Source: Lachnospiraceae bacterium (GTDB taxonomy: Bacteria > Bacillota > Clostridia > Lachnospirales > Lachnospiraceae). Taken from it: a stretch of 64,000 nucleotides of DNA. The notes under the pieces were generated by a model. It was not told the origin of the DNA and ran no database searches. It saw only the letters and a program-made list of their open reading frames with translations. The stretch is taken from assembly GCA_902363835.1 (NCBI GenBank), contig CABJBM010000003.1:1-64000 (forward strand), given 5' to 3'. Positions 28,946-38,241 of this stretch are shown here, in pieces. The translations under genes were made by a program, and so were the position numbers. Positions within the stretch are counted from its first letter, which is position 1, and each line of letters starts with the position of its first letter.

Positions 28946-29679
28946 ACACCCTCATATCTTTCCTGATTATTCATCACCGATTCATCTAGTTCCCAGTTTA
29001 ACTTTTCATACTTTTCTTTCCTTGCGTTCTTATCATGATATAATTCCTGGTGAGCATACTTTGCTACATCCTTAGCAATTTTTCTGGGAACAACGATCAC
29101 CCCATCACCGTCAGCCACTACCACATCCCCCGGGCAGACTAAAACCCCACCGATGGCCACTGGAATATTCTTCTCCAAATACCGCCCTCTGGTCTGGTTC
29201 ATCTTCTGTGATACAAAATAACTCCAGACTGGTATCTGCTGCATGATCACTTCATCCGTATCCCGGATCCCTCCGCCATTGGTCACAAAACCCCGGACGC
29301 CTTTAATCTTCGCCCCCAACGCGTTTTCCGAACCCATATGGCCCACATCTACGCCGGACACATCCATGACAATCACATCCCCCTCCTGCACGTCATTGAT
29401 CCACGGCTGGATGGAGCAGACATTCTTGTAATAGTCGGCAGACCACTGCGTATAGGCCTCCCCCGTCACCTCCGGGTCCGGCCCCCCATAGGGGATATAG
29501 CGCACGGTTCTCGCTATTCCCACGATCTTTGTCCTGTACAACGGCCGGATCTCATGGTCCAGAGATCCGTAATGGTGATACCCCATCCAATCCATGCCGT
29601 CTCTTACATCCGCCACACGAAGAGGCTCAAAGATCTTCAACAGTTCTCTATTTTTTTCTGCTGTGTATTGTCCTTCCAT
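28942..29679 (-). CDS. RraA-like (HMG/CHA aldolase-type) protein, copy 1, 245 aa
   Basis: Start at 29679 chosen for GAGG upstream; 4 bp after the stop of copy 2. Has VADVRDGMDWMGYHH near the N-terminus and the metal/oxyacid motif VTNGGGIRDTDEV, with R and D as in class II pyruvate aldolases (HMG aldolase) and RraA. It also has PGDVVVADGDGVIVVPR. It is longer than the RNase E inhibitor RraA (about 160 aa), and this organism group has no such need, so an aldolase or decarboxylase role in the sugar-acid pathway is inferred. Confidence 0.75.
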   Translation of the reverse strand: MEGQYTAEKNRELLKIFEPLRVADVRDGMDWMGYHHYGSLDHEIRPLYRTKIVGIARTVRYIPYGGPDPEVTGEAYTQWSADYYKNVCSIQPWINDVQEGDVIVMDVSGVDVGHMGSENALGAKIKGVRGFVTNGGGIRDTDEVIMQQIPVWSYFVSQKMNQTRGRYLEKNIPVAIGGVLVCPGDVVVADGDGVIVVPRKIAKDVAKYAHQELYHDKNARKEKYEKLNWELDESVMNNQERYEGV

Positions 29680-29683
29680 CGCT

Positions 29684-30400
29684 TTATACCTCAAACCTTT
29701 CCTGATTATTGATAACCGTATCATCCAGCTCCCAGTTCAGCTTCTCATACTTCTCCCTCCTGGAATCCTTGTCCTTATACAGCTCCTGGTGGGCATATTT
29801 TGCCACATCCCGCGCAATGGCCCGCGGCACCACGATGACTCCGTCTCCATCTGCCACAACCACGTCCCCTGGATATACGCTTACTCCGCCGATAGCGACA
29901 GGCACATCCTTCCGATCAAAGCTGGCTCTCACCTGGTCCATCTTCTGCGATACGAAATAACTCCAAACCGGGACTTTCTGCATGATGACCTCATCCGTAT
30001 CCCGAATTCCGCCACCGTTCATCACAAAGCCCCTGGCTCCCCGAAGCATCGCTGTCAAGGTGTTTTCCGAACCCATGATGCCCACATCAATACCGGATAC
30101 ATCCAGTACAATAAAATCGCCTTCCTCAATCTCTTTCATCCACGGATATGTACATTCATTCTTGTAATACCAAGAGGACCATTCACTGTATTCCTCTCCG
30201 ATTACTTTGGGGTCCGGACCTCCATAGGGAAGGTATCTGGCTGTCCTTGCAATCCCTACCGCCTTCGTCCTGAAAAGGGGACGTATCTTATGATCCATCG
30301 TCCCGTAATGATGGTAACCCATCCAATCCAATCCATCCCTTACGTCCGCCACTCTCAGCGGCTCATAAAGCTTTAAAAGCTCCTCATTTTCCTTTTTCAT
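29684..30400 (-). CDS. RraA-like (HMG/CHA aldolase-type) protein, copy 2, 238 aa
   Basis: Close paralogue of the next gene; the two align along their whole length (LRVADVRDGLDWMGYHHYG, NGGGIRDTDEVIMQ, VAIGGVSVYPGDVV). AGGAGGAG precedes the ATG. Tandem retention of both copies suggests a heteromer or two related substrates rather than pure redundancy. Catalytic Arg and Asp are kept in both. Confidence 0.75.
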   Translation of the reverse strand: MKKENEELLKLYEPLRVADVRDGLDWMGYHHYGTMDHKIRPLFRTKAVGIARTARYLPYGGPDPKVIGEEYSEWSSWYYKNECTYPWMKEIEEGDFIVLDVSGIDVGIMGSENTLTAMLRGARGFVMNGGGIRDTDEVIMQKVPVWSYFVSQKMDQVRASFDRKDVPVAIGGVSVYPGDVVVADGDGVIVVPRAIARDVAKYAHQELYKDKDSRREKYEKLNWELDDTVINNQERFEV

Positions 30401-30446
30401 CTTAATGTTCTCCTCCTTTTTATTTGCATTCTGAGACAGAATGTAT

Positions 30447-31298
30447 TTACCCTTTCACGCTTCCCGATGTGATACCTTCCACCAGATAGTTCTGGAATAC
30501 CACAAACATCAAAAACAGCGGAACCAATGATACTGCCGACATCGCAAACAACCCGCCCCATGAGCTGTTGCCCATGGCATCCACTAACTGCCGGAGTGCC
30601 AGCGAAATCGTATATTTCTTTATGTCATTTAAATAGATCATCTGGGTGAAGAAGTCATTCCAGGTCCAGATGAAAGAGAAAATCGCCGTAGTCACAATCG
30701 CCGGGACCGACAACGGTACCACGATATTTGAAAATAAGCGGAACGGCCCGCACCCATCAACCGTAGCTGCCTCATCAATCTCCCGCGGCAACCCTCTGAT
30801 AAACTGAGTAATAAGGAAAATAAAGAACCCTTCCTGTGCCAGAAATTTGGGTACAACAAGCGGCAGATATGTATTAATCCAGCCAAAATTATTGTACATC
30901 ACATATTGCGGGATCAATTTCACATGCTTAGGCAGCATCAGCGTCACCATCATCAGAGCAAACCAAAAGTTCTTCAAAGGAAATTTTAGTTTACCAAAGG
31001 CATATGCAGCCATCAGGCATGATACGATATTTCCAAACATCGACAGCGCCACAAGAAAGAACGAATTTAGATAAAACCGGGTATAGGTAATGCCCGATAT
31101 TCCCTGCCACCCTGAAATATAATTCTCCAGTGTAAAACTCTTGATTGTCAGGGAAAAACTTTTAAAAATCTCTGAATTTGGTTTAAATGAGCTTACCAAC
31201 ATCCAAAGCAGCGGATACAGCATCACGAAGCCGACCCCTATGATAAGCAGATGGAAAACAACATTTCTGAGCATTCTCTTATTAAATATCTTTGTCAT
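30447..31298 (-). CDS. Sugar ABC importer permease (MalG-type), 283 aa
   Basis: Six predicted membrane helices and the cytoplasmic EAA loop EAATVDGCGPFRLFSNIVVP that contacts the ATPase. Start set at 31298 (MTKIFNKR), where AGGAGG is 9 bases upstream, overlapping the MalF-type gene's end. Partner of the permease upstream. No ATPase gene is in the operon. Confidence 0.88.
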   Translation of the reverse strand: MTKIFNKRMLRNVVFHLLIIGVGFVMLYPLLWMLVSSFKPNSEIFKSFSLTIKSFTLENYISGWQGISGITYTRFYLNSFFLVALSMFGNIVSCLMAAYAFGKLKFPLKNFWFALMMVTLMLPKHVKLIPQYVMYNNFGWINTYLPLVVPKFLAQEGFFIFLITQFIRGLPREIDEAATVDGCGPFRLFSNIVVPLSVPAIVTTAIFSFIWTWNDFFTQMIYLNDIKKYTISLALRQLVDAMGNSSWGGLFAMSAVSLVPLFLMFVVFQNYLVEGITSGSVKG

Positions 31299-31311
31299 TC
31301 TCTCGCCCCTC

Positions 31312-32202
31312 CTACTCATCATAAAATACCCACAGTTTCGCGCTTAAAAACAGCAGCCCCGTCACGATTCCTATTATAACCAAGAGTACCCAGGCCATCG
31401 CGGACGCATAACCCATCTCAAATTCCCCGAAAGCCTTAATATAGAGATAGAGTGTGTAAAACAAGGTCGAATTGAGCGGAGCACCAGTACCGCCGCTCAC
31501 GATGTATGCAGGCGTGAATGCCTGGAAAGCATTGATAAATGCCATAACAATGTTGAAAAAAACCATTGGCGTCAGAACCGGAACTGTGATATAGAAAAAC
31601 TGCTTTACCACTCCCGCGCCGTCAATCCGTGAGGCCTCATAATAGTCCTCAGGAATCTGTTTCAACGCCGCCAGAAATATGACCATTGAAGCCCCAAACT
31701 GCCATACAGCCAGAACAATCAGCGTGTTAAGCGCCGTACCCGGCGTGGCAATCCAGTTGATACCCTTTATGTCAAAAAACGAAAGAATTTGATTAAATAA
31801 CCCCCCTTTATTAAACAACTGCCTCCATAAAATGGATACCGCCACACTACCGCCAAATAAGGATGGCAGATAATAAACAGCCCTGTACAACCGTATGCCT
31901 TTTCGGTTTTTCTTCAGCAGCATCGCTACAAAAAGTGCGAACATCAGTTGCAGCGGCACGCTTACAAACACATATTTGATTGTCACCAGGAAACTCTTTG
32001 CAAATTTCGCATCATGAAGCATACCCGTATAATTTTGAAGGCCGTACATAACCGGATCCGTAAGCATGTCGTACTTCATAAACGAGAAATACAACGACGA
32101 AATCATGGGGATGACTGTAAGACCAAAAAAACCCAGCAGCCAGGGAGCCAGGAATGCATACCCGACCCACGAACCCTTTTTCAATCTTTTTATTTTCTTC
32201 AT
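31312..32202 (-). CDS. Sugar ABC importer permease (MalF-type), 296 aa
   Basis: Six helices; N-terminal GYAFLAPWLLGFFGLTVIP and EAA loop EASRIDGAGVVKQFFYITVP typical of UgpA/MalF-type sugar permeases. It lies 14 bp after the PPC-domain gene and overlaps the next permease, so it is part of the single LacI-controlled unit. Confidence 0.88.
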   Translation of the reverse strand: MKKIKRLKKGSWVGYAFLAPWLLGFFGLTVIPMISSLYFSFMKYDMLTDPVMYGLQNYTGMLHDAKFAKSFLVTIKYVFVSVPLQLMFALFVAMLLKKNRKGIRLYRAVYYLPSLFGGSVAVSILWRQLFNKGGLFNQILSFFDIKGINWIATPGTALNTLIVLAVWQFGASMVIFLAALKQIPEDYYEASRIDGAGVVKQFFYITVPVLTPMVFFNIVMAFINAFQAFTPAYIVSGGTGAPLNSTLFYTLYLYIKAFGEFEMGYASAMAWVLLVIIGIVTGLLFLSAKLWVFYDE

Positions 32203-32216
32203 TCAGAGCCTCCTTT

Positions 32217-32675
32217 TCAACAAGTTCCGGGCAAGACACGGCTTTCTCTCTCTGTGATATAGGAAATCCCATACTCATCCAGTTTCCGTTCAACCTCCAG
32301 CCCCGGCAGTTCCATGAAGCACAATTCAATCAAATACTGAACCTCACATCCGTCCTCAACATGACCGATATACTCCTTCCCCTCCGGAGAGGAACAAACA
32401 AAATGAAAGTGTGGCTCACCATTCAGGATTAATCCCTGCATCGATCCCAGTTCAATCGGTTTTTCAATCGTCACATACCTGTTTTCTGCCAGATCATCCG
32501 TCGTCAGGATCATATGCATCACAATTTTTCTCAGCGAACCAATGGCACACAGCAATACCGCATTGTTAATGCCTCGCCGTTTCGCTTCGCTCCGAATGCT
32601 TTCTGCCAGCAGCTCTCCTTTCTGAAGGTGCATCGTGACAATTCGGCCGCTATTCTCTGATATAAAACTTTTCAT
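32217..32675 (-). CDS. PPC/DUF296-domain protein, 152 aa
   Basis: First gene of the operon. Single PPC (DUF296) domain: MHLQKGELLAESI, internal LLCAIGSL, and a His cluster GEPHFHFVCSS then YIGHVEDGCEV that binds metal in this family. In plants the fold is joined to AT-hooks; bacterial single-domain forms have no settled function and may bind DNA or small ligands. Being first under the operator suggests a regulatory or auxiliary role, but nothing in the sequence decides. Confidence 0.75.
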   Translation of the reverse strand: MKSFISENSGRIVTMHLQKGELLAESIRSEAKRRGINNAVLLCAIGSLRKIVMHMILTTDDLAENRYVTIEKPIELGSMQGLILNGEPHFHFVCSSPEGKEYIGHVEDGCEVQYLIELCFMELPGLEVERKLDEYGISYITERESRVLPGTC

Positions 32676-32692
32676 TTTTCTCTCCTTTATTT

Positions 32693-32708
32693 AAGTAATC
32701 GTTTTCTT
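32693..32708 (-). promoter_or_regulatory. LacI-type operator, proximal to PPC gene
   Basis: AAGTAATCGTTTTCTT, 17 bp before the PPC-domain start. Same half-sites as the three other copies, one mismatch from symmetry on each side of CG. It lies inside the transcribed leader and could serve as a second repressor contact for looping with 32789. Confidence 0.65.
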
Positions 32709-32788
32709 GGTGATCTAAAAAAAAACTATTTTAGATAGTTTTTCTGACTGCCCAGCGCAATATATCATTAAATATAAACAAATTGCAC

Positions 32789-32842
32789 AAGTAATCGTTT
32801 TCTTCATGTCTGTATAATACCAAAGTGATAATACTTTTTCAA
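32789..32842 (-). promoter_or_regulatory. Promoter and main operator of the eleven-gene catabolic operon
   Basis: On the minus strand TTGAAA (rc 32837-32842), a 17-base spacer and TATTAT (rc 32814-32819). The operator AAGTAATCGTTTTCTT (plus-strand reading, 32789-32804) covers the expected transcription start. Repressor bound here would block initiation. The region 32709-33035 holds no gene and is very AT-rich. Confidence 0.75.
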
Positions 32843-32956
32843 GAACTTTTTTTACAATTTTATAAATTTATTAATTTTATACAGGTTTGTTTTTAAAAAT
32901 TGTGCACAATGTATATTTTATATTTAAAGTATTTTTCATAAATATTTAAAAAACTA

Positions 32957-33013
32957 TTGATATTTATTAGTAATAAATGGTATATTAGAAGCAGTTCAAG
33001 AAAACGTATACTT
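32957..33013 (+). promoter_or_regulatory. Promoter and operator of lacI-rpiB
   Basis: TTGATA (32957-32962), 18 bases, TATATT (32981-32986), then operator AAGAAAACGTATACTT (32998-33013) over the start point, 23 bp before the lacI ATG. It implies autoregulation of the repressor. Confidence 0.7.
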
Positions 33014-33035
33014 AAAGTCATAGTGAGGTTTTTTT

Positions 33036-34085
33036 ATGAAATGTAAAGCTACAGTCAAAGACGTTGCTTCTGTTGCGAATGTATCTGTGGCAACCGTATC
33101 CAGGGTCCTGAATGGCAATTATTATGTGAGTCCAGATGTAGAAAACCGTGTCCGCGCTGCCATCGACGCCCTGGGCTACGTACAAAACTCTATCGCCCGG
33201 AGCCTGAAGATGAATTCTACTCATATGATAGGATACGTTGTATCCGACATCTCCAACACCTATCATATATCCGCAGCCAGAGCCGCGGAGGATATTCTGC
33301 GCAATGAAGGATATAGCATGATTTTATGCAGTACCGAAAATAGCCAGGAACGGGAACGCAAGTATCTGGACCTGATGATTGGAAAAAATGTGGATGCCCT
33401 GGTACTCAACACAACCGGAATGAACGATGAATACATTGTAAATCTAAACAAAAATATGCCGATTGTATTAGTAAACCGAAAAATATCCTCCCCTGAATTC
33501 ACGGGTGATTTTGTTGATACCAACGGTTATGAGGGATGTTACCATCTGACGAAGCTGCTCCTTTCCATCGGACACCGCAAGATATATGTCCTGCACGGCC
33601 CGCAGCATCTGAGCAACAGCCAGGAACGCCTGGCTGGCTTTAAAGCTGCCATGAAAGAATACGACATAACCGTAGACAGCTCCTATCCTTACCAGTTTGC
33701 AGGAAGTTTTTCACTACAGTCGGGAATTGATGCAATCGAAGCCCTTTGCACTATGAAAGACAAGCCTACCGCAATCATGTCCCAGAACAACATGATGACC
33801 ATCGGAGTCTTGAAGGGGCTTAAATTCAGAAATATCAGCATACCGGAGGAACTCTCTCTTGTCTCCTACGATGGTATTGACAATCTGGATTTGATGACCG
33901 TCCGACCAACCATCGCCAACTTTGACACGAACATCATCGGCTCCCAAATAGCCACCTTGCTTCTGGAACGCATAAAAAACCCGGAACTGCCTAACCGCAA
34001 TTTTATATTGGAGCCGGAAATCATTCAGGGAAACAGCATCGGACTTCCTACAGATTTGCTGAATCGGAGAAATTTCAAAAATTAG
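33036..34085 (+). CDS. LacI-family repressor of the BKACE/RraA/DUF1537 locus, 349 aa
   Basis: N-terminal HTH (VKDVASVANVSVATVSRVLN) with hinge helix at about 50-60 (QNSIARSLKMNST), then a periplasmic-binding-like sensor domain. Divergent from the operon it faces. The four palindromes centred on CG in this locus are the expected target type. Ribosome site GTGAGG. Inducer presumably a pathway sugar or sugar phosphate. Confidence 0.9.
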   Translation: MKCKATVKDVASVANVSVATVSRVLNGNYYVSPDVENRVRAAIDALGYVQNSIARSLKMNSTHMIGYVVSDISNTYHISAARAAEDILRNEGYSMILCSTENSQERERKYLDLMIGKNVDALVLNTTGMNDEYIVNLNKNMPIVLVNRKISSPEFTGDFVDTNGYEGCYHLTKLLLSIGHRKIYVLHGPQHLSNSQERLAGFKAAMKEYDITVDSSYPYQFAGSFSLQSGIDAIEALCTMKDKPTAIMSQNNMMTIGVLKGLKFRNISIPEELSLVSYDGIDNLDLMTVRPTIANFDTNIIGSQIATLLLERIKNPELPNRNFILEPEIIQGNSIGLPTDLLNRRNFKN

Positions 34086-34099
34086 GAGGATTATAGAAT

Positions 34100-34606
34100 A
34101 TGAAAATTGCAGTCGGAAGCGACCACGCCGGTTTCGCCCTAAAACAAATGCTTGTAGAGGACATCAAATCTCTTGGCCATGATGTAGAAGATTTCGGGAG
34201 TTATACGCCTGCCGCGGTGGATTTCCCGATTATCGCACAAAAAGTGGGTACCGCAGTTCTGACAAACCAAACAGAACGAGGCATCATGTTCTGCGGTACC
34301 GGAATCGGCGCCGCAATCGCCTGTAACAAAATCCCCGGCATACGCGCCGCCGTATGCCACGACATTTACTCAGCTCACCAGTGTGTGGAGCACGATAATG
34401 TTCAAATTCTCTGTCTTGGCGGTCAGGTCATCGGTCATACCGTAGCATTCGAATTGATCCGGCAGTTTTTAGACGCCCGCTTTTCTGAATCCCCGGAATT
34501 CCGGAGGCGTGTCGCTATGCTGGATGATATGGAACAATATCCGAAATCGGACGGTCTGTTCCACAGTCCACATTTAGAATCTGCTGACAAGAATATGCCG
34601 TTGTAA
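34100..34606 (+). CDS. RpiB/LacAB-family sugar-phosphate isomerase, 168 aa
   Basis: KIAVGSDHAGFALK start and the catalytic Cys in MFCGTGIGAAIACNK identify the RpiB/LacA/LacB family, which interconverts aldose and ketose phosphates. Fourteen bp after lacI, so co-transcribed with it. In this setting it probably isomerises a pathway sugar phosphate (C4 to C6) rather than serving only ribose 5-phosphate. Confidence 0.88.
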   Translation: MKIAVGSDHAGFALKQMLVEDIKSLGHDVEDFGSYTPAAVDFPIIAQKVGTAVLTNQTERGIMFCGTGIGAAIACNKIPGIRAAVCHDIYSAHQCVEHDNVQILCLGGQVIGHTVAFELIRQFLDARFSESPEFRRRVAMLDDMEQYPKSDGLFHSPHLESADKNMPL

Positions 34607-34908
34607 TACCGATACTGGTATTCCCTTCCCTCTATGGCGGCGCACCTCTCATGTCTAACAGGATCATCCCCCCTCGGAAGAAGCCTAACTTCCTTCGTCC
34701 CGCCTATTCATAACCAGACTGGCAACTCAGTCCCTTTACAGGGCCATGCCCTATGGAAATTATTCCTGCTGACTACTGGCTCATTCTTTGTTTTAAGATT
34801 CCTGACTTCTGTCAATTTGATGGCAGCTTCCTGTCCCTGTGGCTGATCCTTCTTTCTCCTTTATGCTTCCCAGCTGTCTTTCAGAAATATGATGCATATC
34901 CTTTTTTC
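34607..34908. other. Unassigned 300-bp stretch, possible mobile-element remnant
   Basis: No convincing coding frame on either strand; a 70-codon plus-strand frame (34634-34846) has no ribosome site and odd composition. The sequence is less AT-rich than other spacers, with poly-C/G patches (CCCCCCTCGG), and could be the decayed end of an insertion element or an unknown RNA. Nothing specific is recognised. Confidence 0.25.
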
Positions 34909-34949
34909 TCCCAAAAGTAGAAAAGGACATTTCCAAAATGGAAATGTCC
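34909..34949 (-). terminator. Terminator downstream of lysS
   Basis: Arms GGACATTTCC (34925-34934) and GGAAATGTCC (34940-34949) with a 5-base loop, followed on the minus strand by TTTTCTACTTTTGGG. It ends the dusB-greA-lysS unit about 150 bp after the lysS stop. Confidence 0.75.
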
Positions 34950-35103
34950 TCAATAATGCCAGCAACGATTTTCCCTGTTTACGGTATCAAATCGTGATCT
35001 GCATAGTTTTTAAGCAATGCCTCTTTATTACGTAGTATAAAAATTTGATGCAGTAACCTTTTTTCCTTTTTGAAAGCCCGCATCCCCGCATAAACACTAG
35101 GTT

Positions 35104-36609
35104 TTACTTTTCTAAGCTTTTCATCGTTGGGAACAACAGCACATCCCTAATAGCATAAGAATCCGTAAGCAGCATAACAAACCTGTCAATTCCGATTCCA
35201 ATACCGCCTGTTGGAGGCATACCGATCATGAGTGCATTTACAAAATCATCATCCATTGAATTGGCTTCATCATCTCCTGCCGCAAGAAGTGCTTCCTGGG
35301 CCTTAAAGCGTTCGATCTGATCCAAAGGATCATTTAACTCAGAGTAAGCATTGGCCATCTCACGCTTTGTAATGAACAGCTCAAAACGCTCCGTATAGTC
35401 AGGATCATCAGGCTTTTTCTTGGTAAGTGGAGAGATCTCAACCGGATGGTCCATAATAAAGGTAGGCTGAATCAAATGCTCTTCTACAAATTCCTCAAAA
35501 AGCAGGCTTAAAATATCACCCTTCTTATGGCGTGCCTCATATTCCACATGGTACTGGTCTGCTAAAGCCTTGGCTTCCTCATCCGTATGAACGGTGGTAA
35601 AATCAATTCCCTTGTATTTCTTTAAAGCATCTACCATGGTAATGCGCTCAAACGGCTTTGACAAGTCAATTTCCACACCGTCATATGTCACAACGGCTGT
35701 TCCAAGGACTTTAAGGGCCACGGACCTGAATAAATTCTCCACCAGGTCCATCATGCCGTGGTAATCAGTATAAGCCTGGTATAACTCCATCAAAGTGAAC
35801 TCCGGATTATGACGGGTATCAACGCCCTCATTACGGAAAACACGCCCGATTTCATATACTCTTTCCAAACCGCCTACGATCAGTCTCTTTAAATAGAGTT
35901 CAAGAGAAATACGCAGCTTTACATCCTCATCAAGTGCGTTGTAGTGGGTTTCAAATGGTCTGGCTGAGGCACCTCCTGCATTGGCTACCAGCATAGGTGT
36001 CTCCACCTCCATGAAGCCCTGGGCATCCAGATTGTCACGGATGGCCTTGATGATCTGGGAACGCTTTACAAAGGTATCCCTTACCTCAGGATTCATGATC
36101 AAGTCCACATATCTCTGCCTGTAACGAATGTCCGTATTGGTCAGACCGTGGAACTTCTCCGGCAGGATCTGAAGGCTCTTGGTAAGCAGGCAAACGCTTT
36201 CCGCATGGATGGAAACCTCTCCTGTTTTTGTTGTAAATGCAATTCCCTTAATGCCTACAATATCACCGATATCCAGCTTCTTGAATTCCTTGTATTCCTC
36301 TTCTCCAATGCTGTCTCTGGCTACATAGGACTGAATATTGCCTTTTAAATCCTGGACATTACAGAAGGAAGCTTTCCCCATCACGCGCTTTGACATAAGG
36401 CGTCCTGCAATGGATACTTCCTTTCCTTCCCATTCTTCATAATGTTCCTTGATTTCACTGCTGTGTACGGTTACATCGTACTTTGTAACTTTAAACGGAT
36501 CTTTTCCCGCTTCCTGAAGCTCTGCCAGCTTTTCCCGGCGAACCTTCAGCAAATGGTTTAAATCCTCTTCTATAACCTGATTTTGGTTTTGATTCTGCTG
36601 TTCTGCCAC
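35104..36609 (-). CDS. lysS: Lysyl-tRNA synthetase, class II, 501 aa
   Basis: Charges tRNA-Lys in the cytoplasm. N-terminal OB-fold anticodon domain (about 60-165, [18 protein letters not shown]), then the class II core: motif 1 around [23 protein letters not shown], motif 2 [18 protein letters not shown], motif 3 [13 protein letters not shown] near the C-terminus. Start is GTG at 36609 with AAAGGAG upstream. Third in an operon with dusB and greA, the common order in Lachnospiraceae. Confidence 0.97.
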   Translation of the reverse strand: MAEQQNQNQNQVIEEDLNHLLKVRREKLAELQEAGKDPFKVTKYDVTVHSSEIKEHYEEWEGKEVSIAGRLMSKRVMGKASFCNVQDLKGNIQSYVARDSIGEEEYKEFKKLDIGDIVGIKGIAFTTKTGEVSIHAESVCLLTKSLQILPEKFHGLTNTDIRYRQRYVDLIMNPEVRDTFVKRSQIIKAIRDNLDAQGFMEVETPMLVANAGGASARPFETHYNALDEDVKLRISLELYLKRLIVGGLERVYEIGRVFRNEGVDTRHNPEFTLMELYQAYTDYHGMMDLVENLFRSVALKVLGTAVVTYDGVEIDLSKPFERITMVDALKKYKGIDFTTVHTDEEAKALADQYHVEYEARHKKGDILSLLFEEFVEEHLIQPTFIMDHPVEISPLTKKKPDDPDYTERFELFITKREMANAYSELNDPLDQIERFKAQEALLAAGDDEANSMDDDFVNALMIGMPPTGGIGIGIDRFVMLLTDSYAIRDVLLFPTMKSLEK

Positions 36610-36681
36610 CTGTTTGCACTCCTTTGTGAACTATGTTAAGGAAGTCCGATTCGCCGGATGGCTCATCGAACGGCTGATTTT

Positions 36682-37164
36682 CTAAGATACTCTCTGGATT
36701 TCCAGCACCTTATACTGTATCACCCCTGACTGTGTCTCTACGTCTACCACATCTCCCACTTTCTTACCGATCAGAGCATGACCTACCGGGGATTCATTGG
36801 AAATCTTATTCTGAAGGCTGTTTGCCTCTGTGGAACCCACGATTTTGAATTCCATCTCTTCGTCCTCATCAACATCGTAGACTTTTACCTTGCAGCCAAT
36901 GTTAATCTTATCTAAATCAATCTCATCCTCAACCACTACTTCTGCATTCTTAAGGAGCTTCTCCAGCTCTTCAATACGCAGTTCAATGTCCCTCTGTTCA
37001 TCCTTTGCGGCATCATACTCAGCGTTTTCGGATAAATCGCCTTGTTCTCTGGCTTCCTTGATTTTCTGGGCGACCTCTTTTCTTTTTACCACCTTTAAAT
37101 TCTGAAGCTCATCCTCGTATCTTTTAAGGCCTTCGTAGGTTAAAATATTTTTCTTGTCTACCAT
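36682..37164 (-). CDS. greA: Transcription elongation factor GreA, 160 aa
   Basis: Rescues backtracked RNA polymerase by stimulating transcript cleavage. N-terminal coiled coil with the acidic tip [16 protein letters not shown] at about 40-55, then the globular C-terminal domain ([18 protein letters not shown]). Start at 37164 rather than eight codons upstream because AGGAGG is 10 bases before it. Confidence 0.96.
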   Translation of the reverse strand: MVDKKNILTYEGLKRYEDELQNLKVVKRKEVAQKIKEAREQGDLSENAEYDAAKDEQRDIELRIEELEKLLKNAEVVVEDEIDLDKINIGCKVKVYDVDEDEEMEFKIVGSTEANSLQNKISNESPVGHALIGKKVGDVVDVETQSGVIQYKVLEIQRVS

Positions 37165-37236
37165 GGTTTTGATTCCTCCTGGTTTCATACTCGCTCATTC
37201 GCATTCCAAATATTATAGCGTAAACATTTTAAAATG

Positions 37237-38241
37237 TCAAGAATACAACGATTCCTGATTGCATTTCTCTGACCGGAATCCGGCCAGCCTTTTTTCCACA
37301 AAATCCTTTAACTCATCCATGGTTCCCACCTGGTTAATATCATTTCTAAGCTTTGCGGAATGGGGAAGGCCGGTGGTATACCATGCCATGTGTCCCCGCA
37401 TCTCACGCATTGCCACAGCCTCTCCTTTGTGCTCCGTCTGCAGGATCCCGTGGCGAATGATCATCTTACAGATTTCTTCTCTGGTGGGGCCTGGAAGCAG
37501 GTCTCCTGTTTCCAGATAGTGGATGGTTCTTGAAAAAATCCAGGGATTTCCTTTGGCTCCCCGGGCGATCATCACTCCGTCGCAGCCGGTTTCCTCCATA
37601 AGGGCCTTTGCATCCTCCGGCTTAAATACATCTCCGTTTCCAATGACCGGAATCGTCACAGCTTCCTTTACCTTCCTTATAATATCCCAGTCCGCTGTTC
37701 CTGAATAATACTGCTCCCTGGTCCTTCCGTGAACAGCAACTGCCGCCACTCCGCAGCTCTCCGCCATTTTGGCGAATTCCACGGCATTGCATTCCTCTTC
37801 CGTAAAACCCTTTCTGAATTTTACGGTTACAGGCTTTTTAACCGCCTTTACCATGGCGGTTAAAACGCGTTTTGCAAGCCTGATATCTTTCATAAGAGCT
37901 GACCCTTCCCCGTTATTTACGATCTTTGGCATGGGACAGCCCATGTTCACATCAATAAAAACATAGGGTCCGTCTTCCACCTGGGCCGCAATATCCGCCA
38001 TAATCTCCGGGTCAGAGCCAAAAAGCTGGAGGCTTACAGGACCTTCCCCCTCAGCTACCTTAAGCAGCTCTTTTGTATTTCTGTTTTTATATAAAATCGC
38101 CTTGGCGCTGACCATTTCCGTTACTGCCATACCGCACCCCTGTTCCCTGCAGAGAAAACGAAATGGCAGGTCTGTAACTCCTGCCATAGGTGCCAGTATC
38201 AGGTTGTTGTCCAACGTCACGTTTCCAATTTTAAGCTTCAC
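37237..38241 (-). CDS. dusB: tRNA-dihydrouridine synthase, 334 aa
   Basis: FMN enzyme that reduces uridine in tRNA D-loops. LAPMAGVTDLPFR, the DVNMGCPMPKIV motif with catalytic Cys just before it in the fold's usual place, KFRKGF and GNGDVFKPEDA are present. GTG start whose GTGA overlaps the stop of the upstream small gene. Confidence 0.94.
   Translation of the reverse strand: MKLKIGNVTLDNNLILAPMAGVTDLPFRFLCREQGCGMAVTEMVSAKAILYKNRNTKELLKVAEGEGPVSLQLFGSDPEIMADIAAQVEDGPYVFIDVNMGCPMPKIVNNGEGSALMKDIRLAKRVLTAMVKAVKKPVTVKFRKGFTEEECNAVEFAKMAESCGVAAVAVHGRTREQYYSGTADWDIIRKVKEAVTIPVIGNGDVFKPEDAKALMEETGCDGVMIARGAKGNPWIFSRTIHYLETGDLLPGPTREEICKMIIRHGILQTEHKGEAVAMREMRGHMAWYTTGLPHSAKLRNDINQVGTMDELKDFVEKRLAGFRSEKCNQESLYS

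Noticed and set aside
34634..34846. 70-aa plus-strand frame after rpiB
   Set aside because: No ribosome site and low-quality composition; kept only as part of an unassigned stretch.
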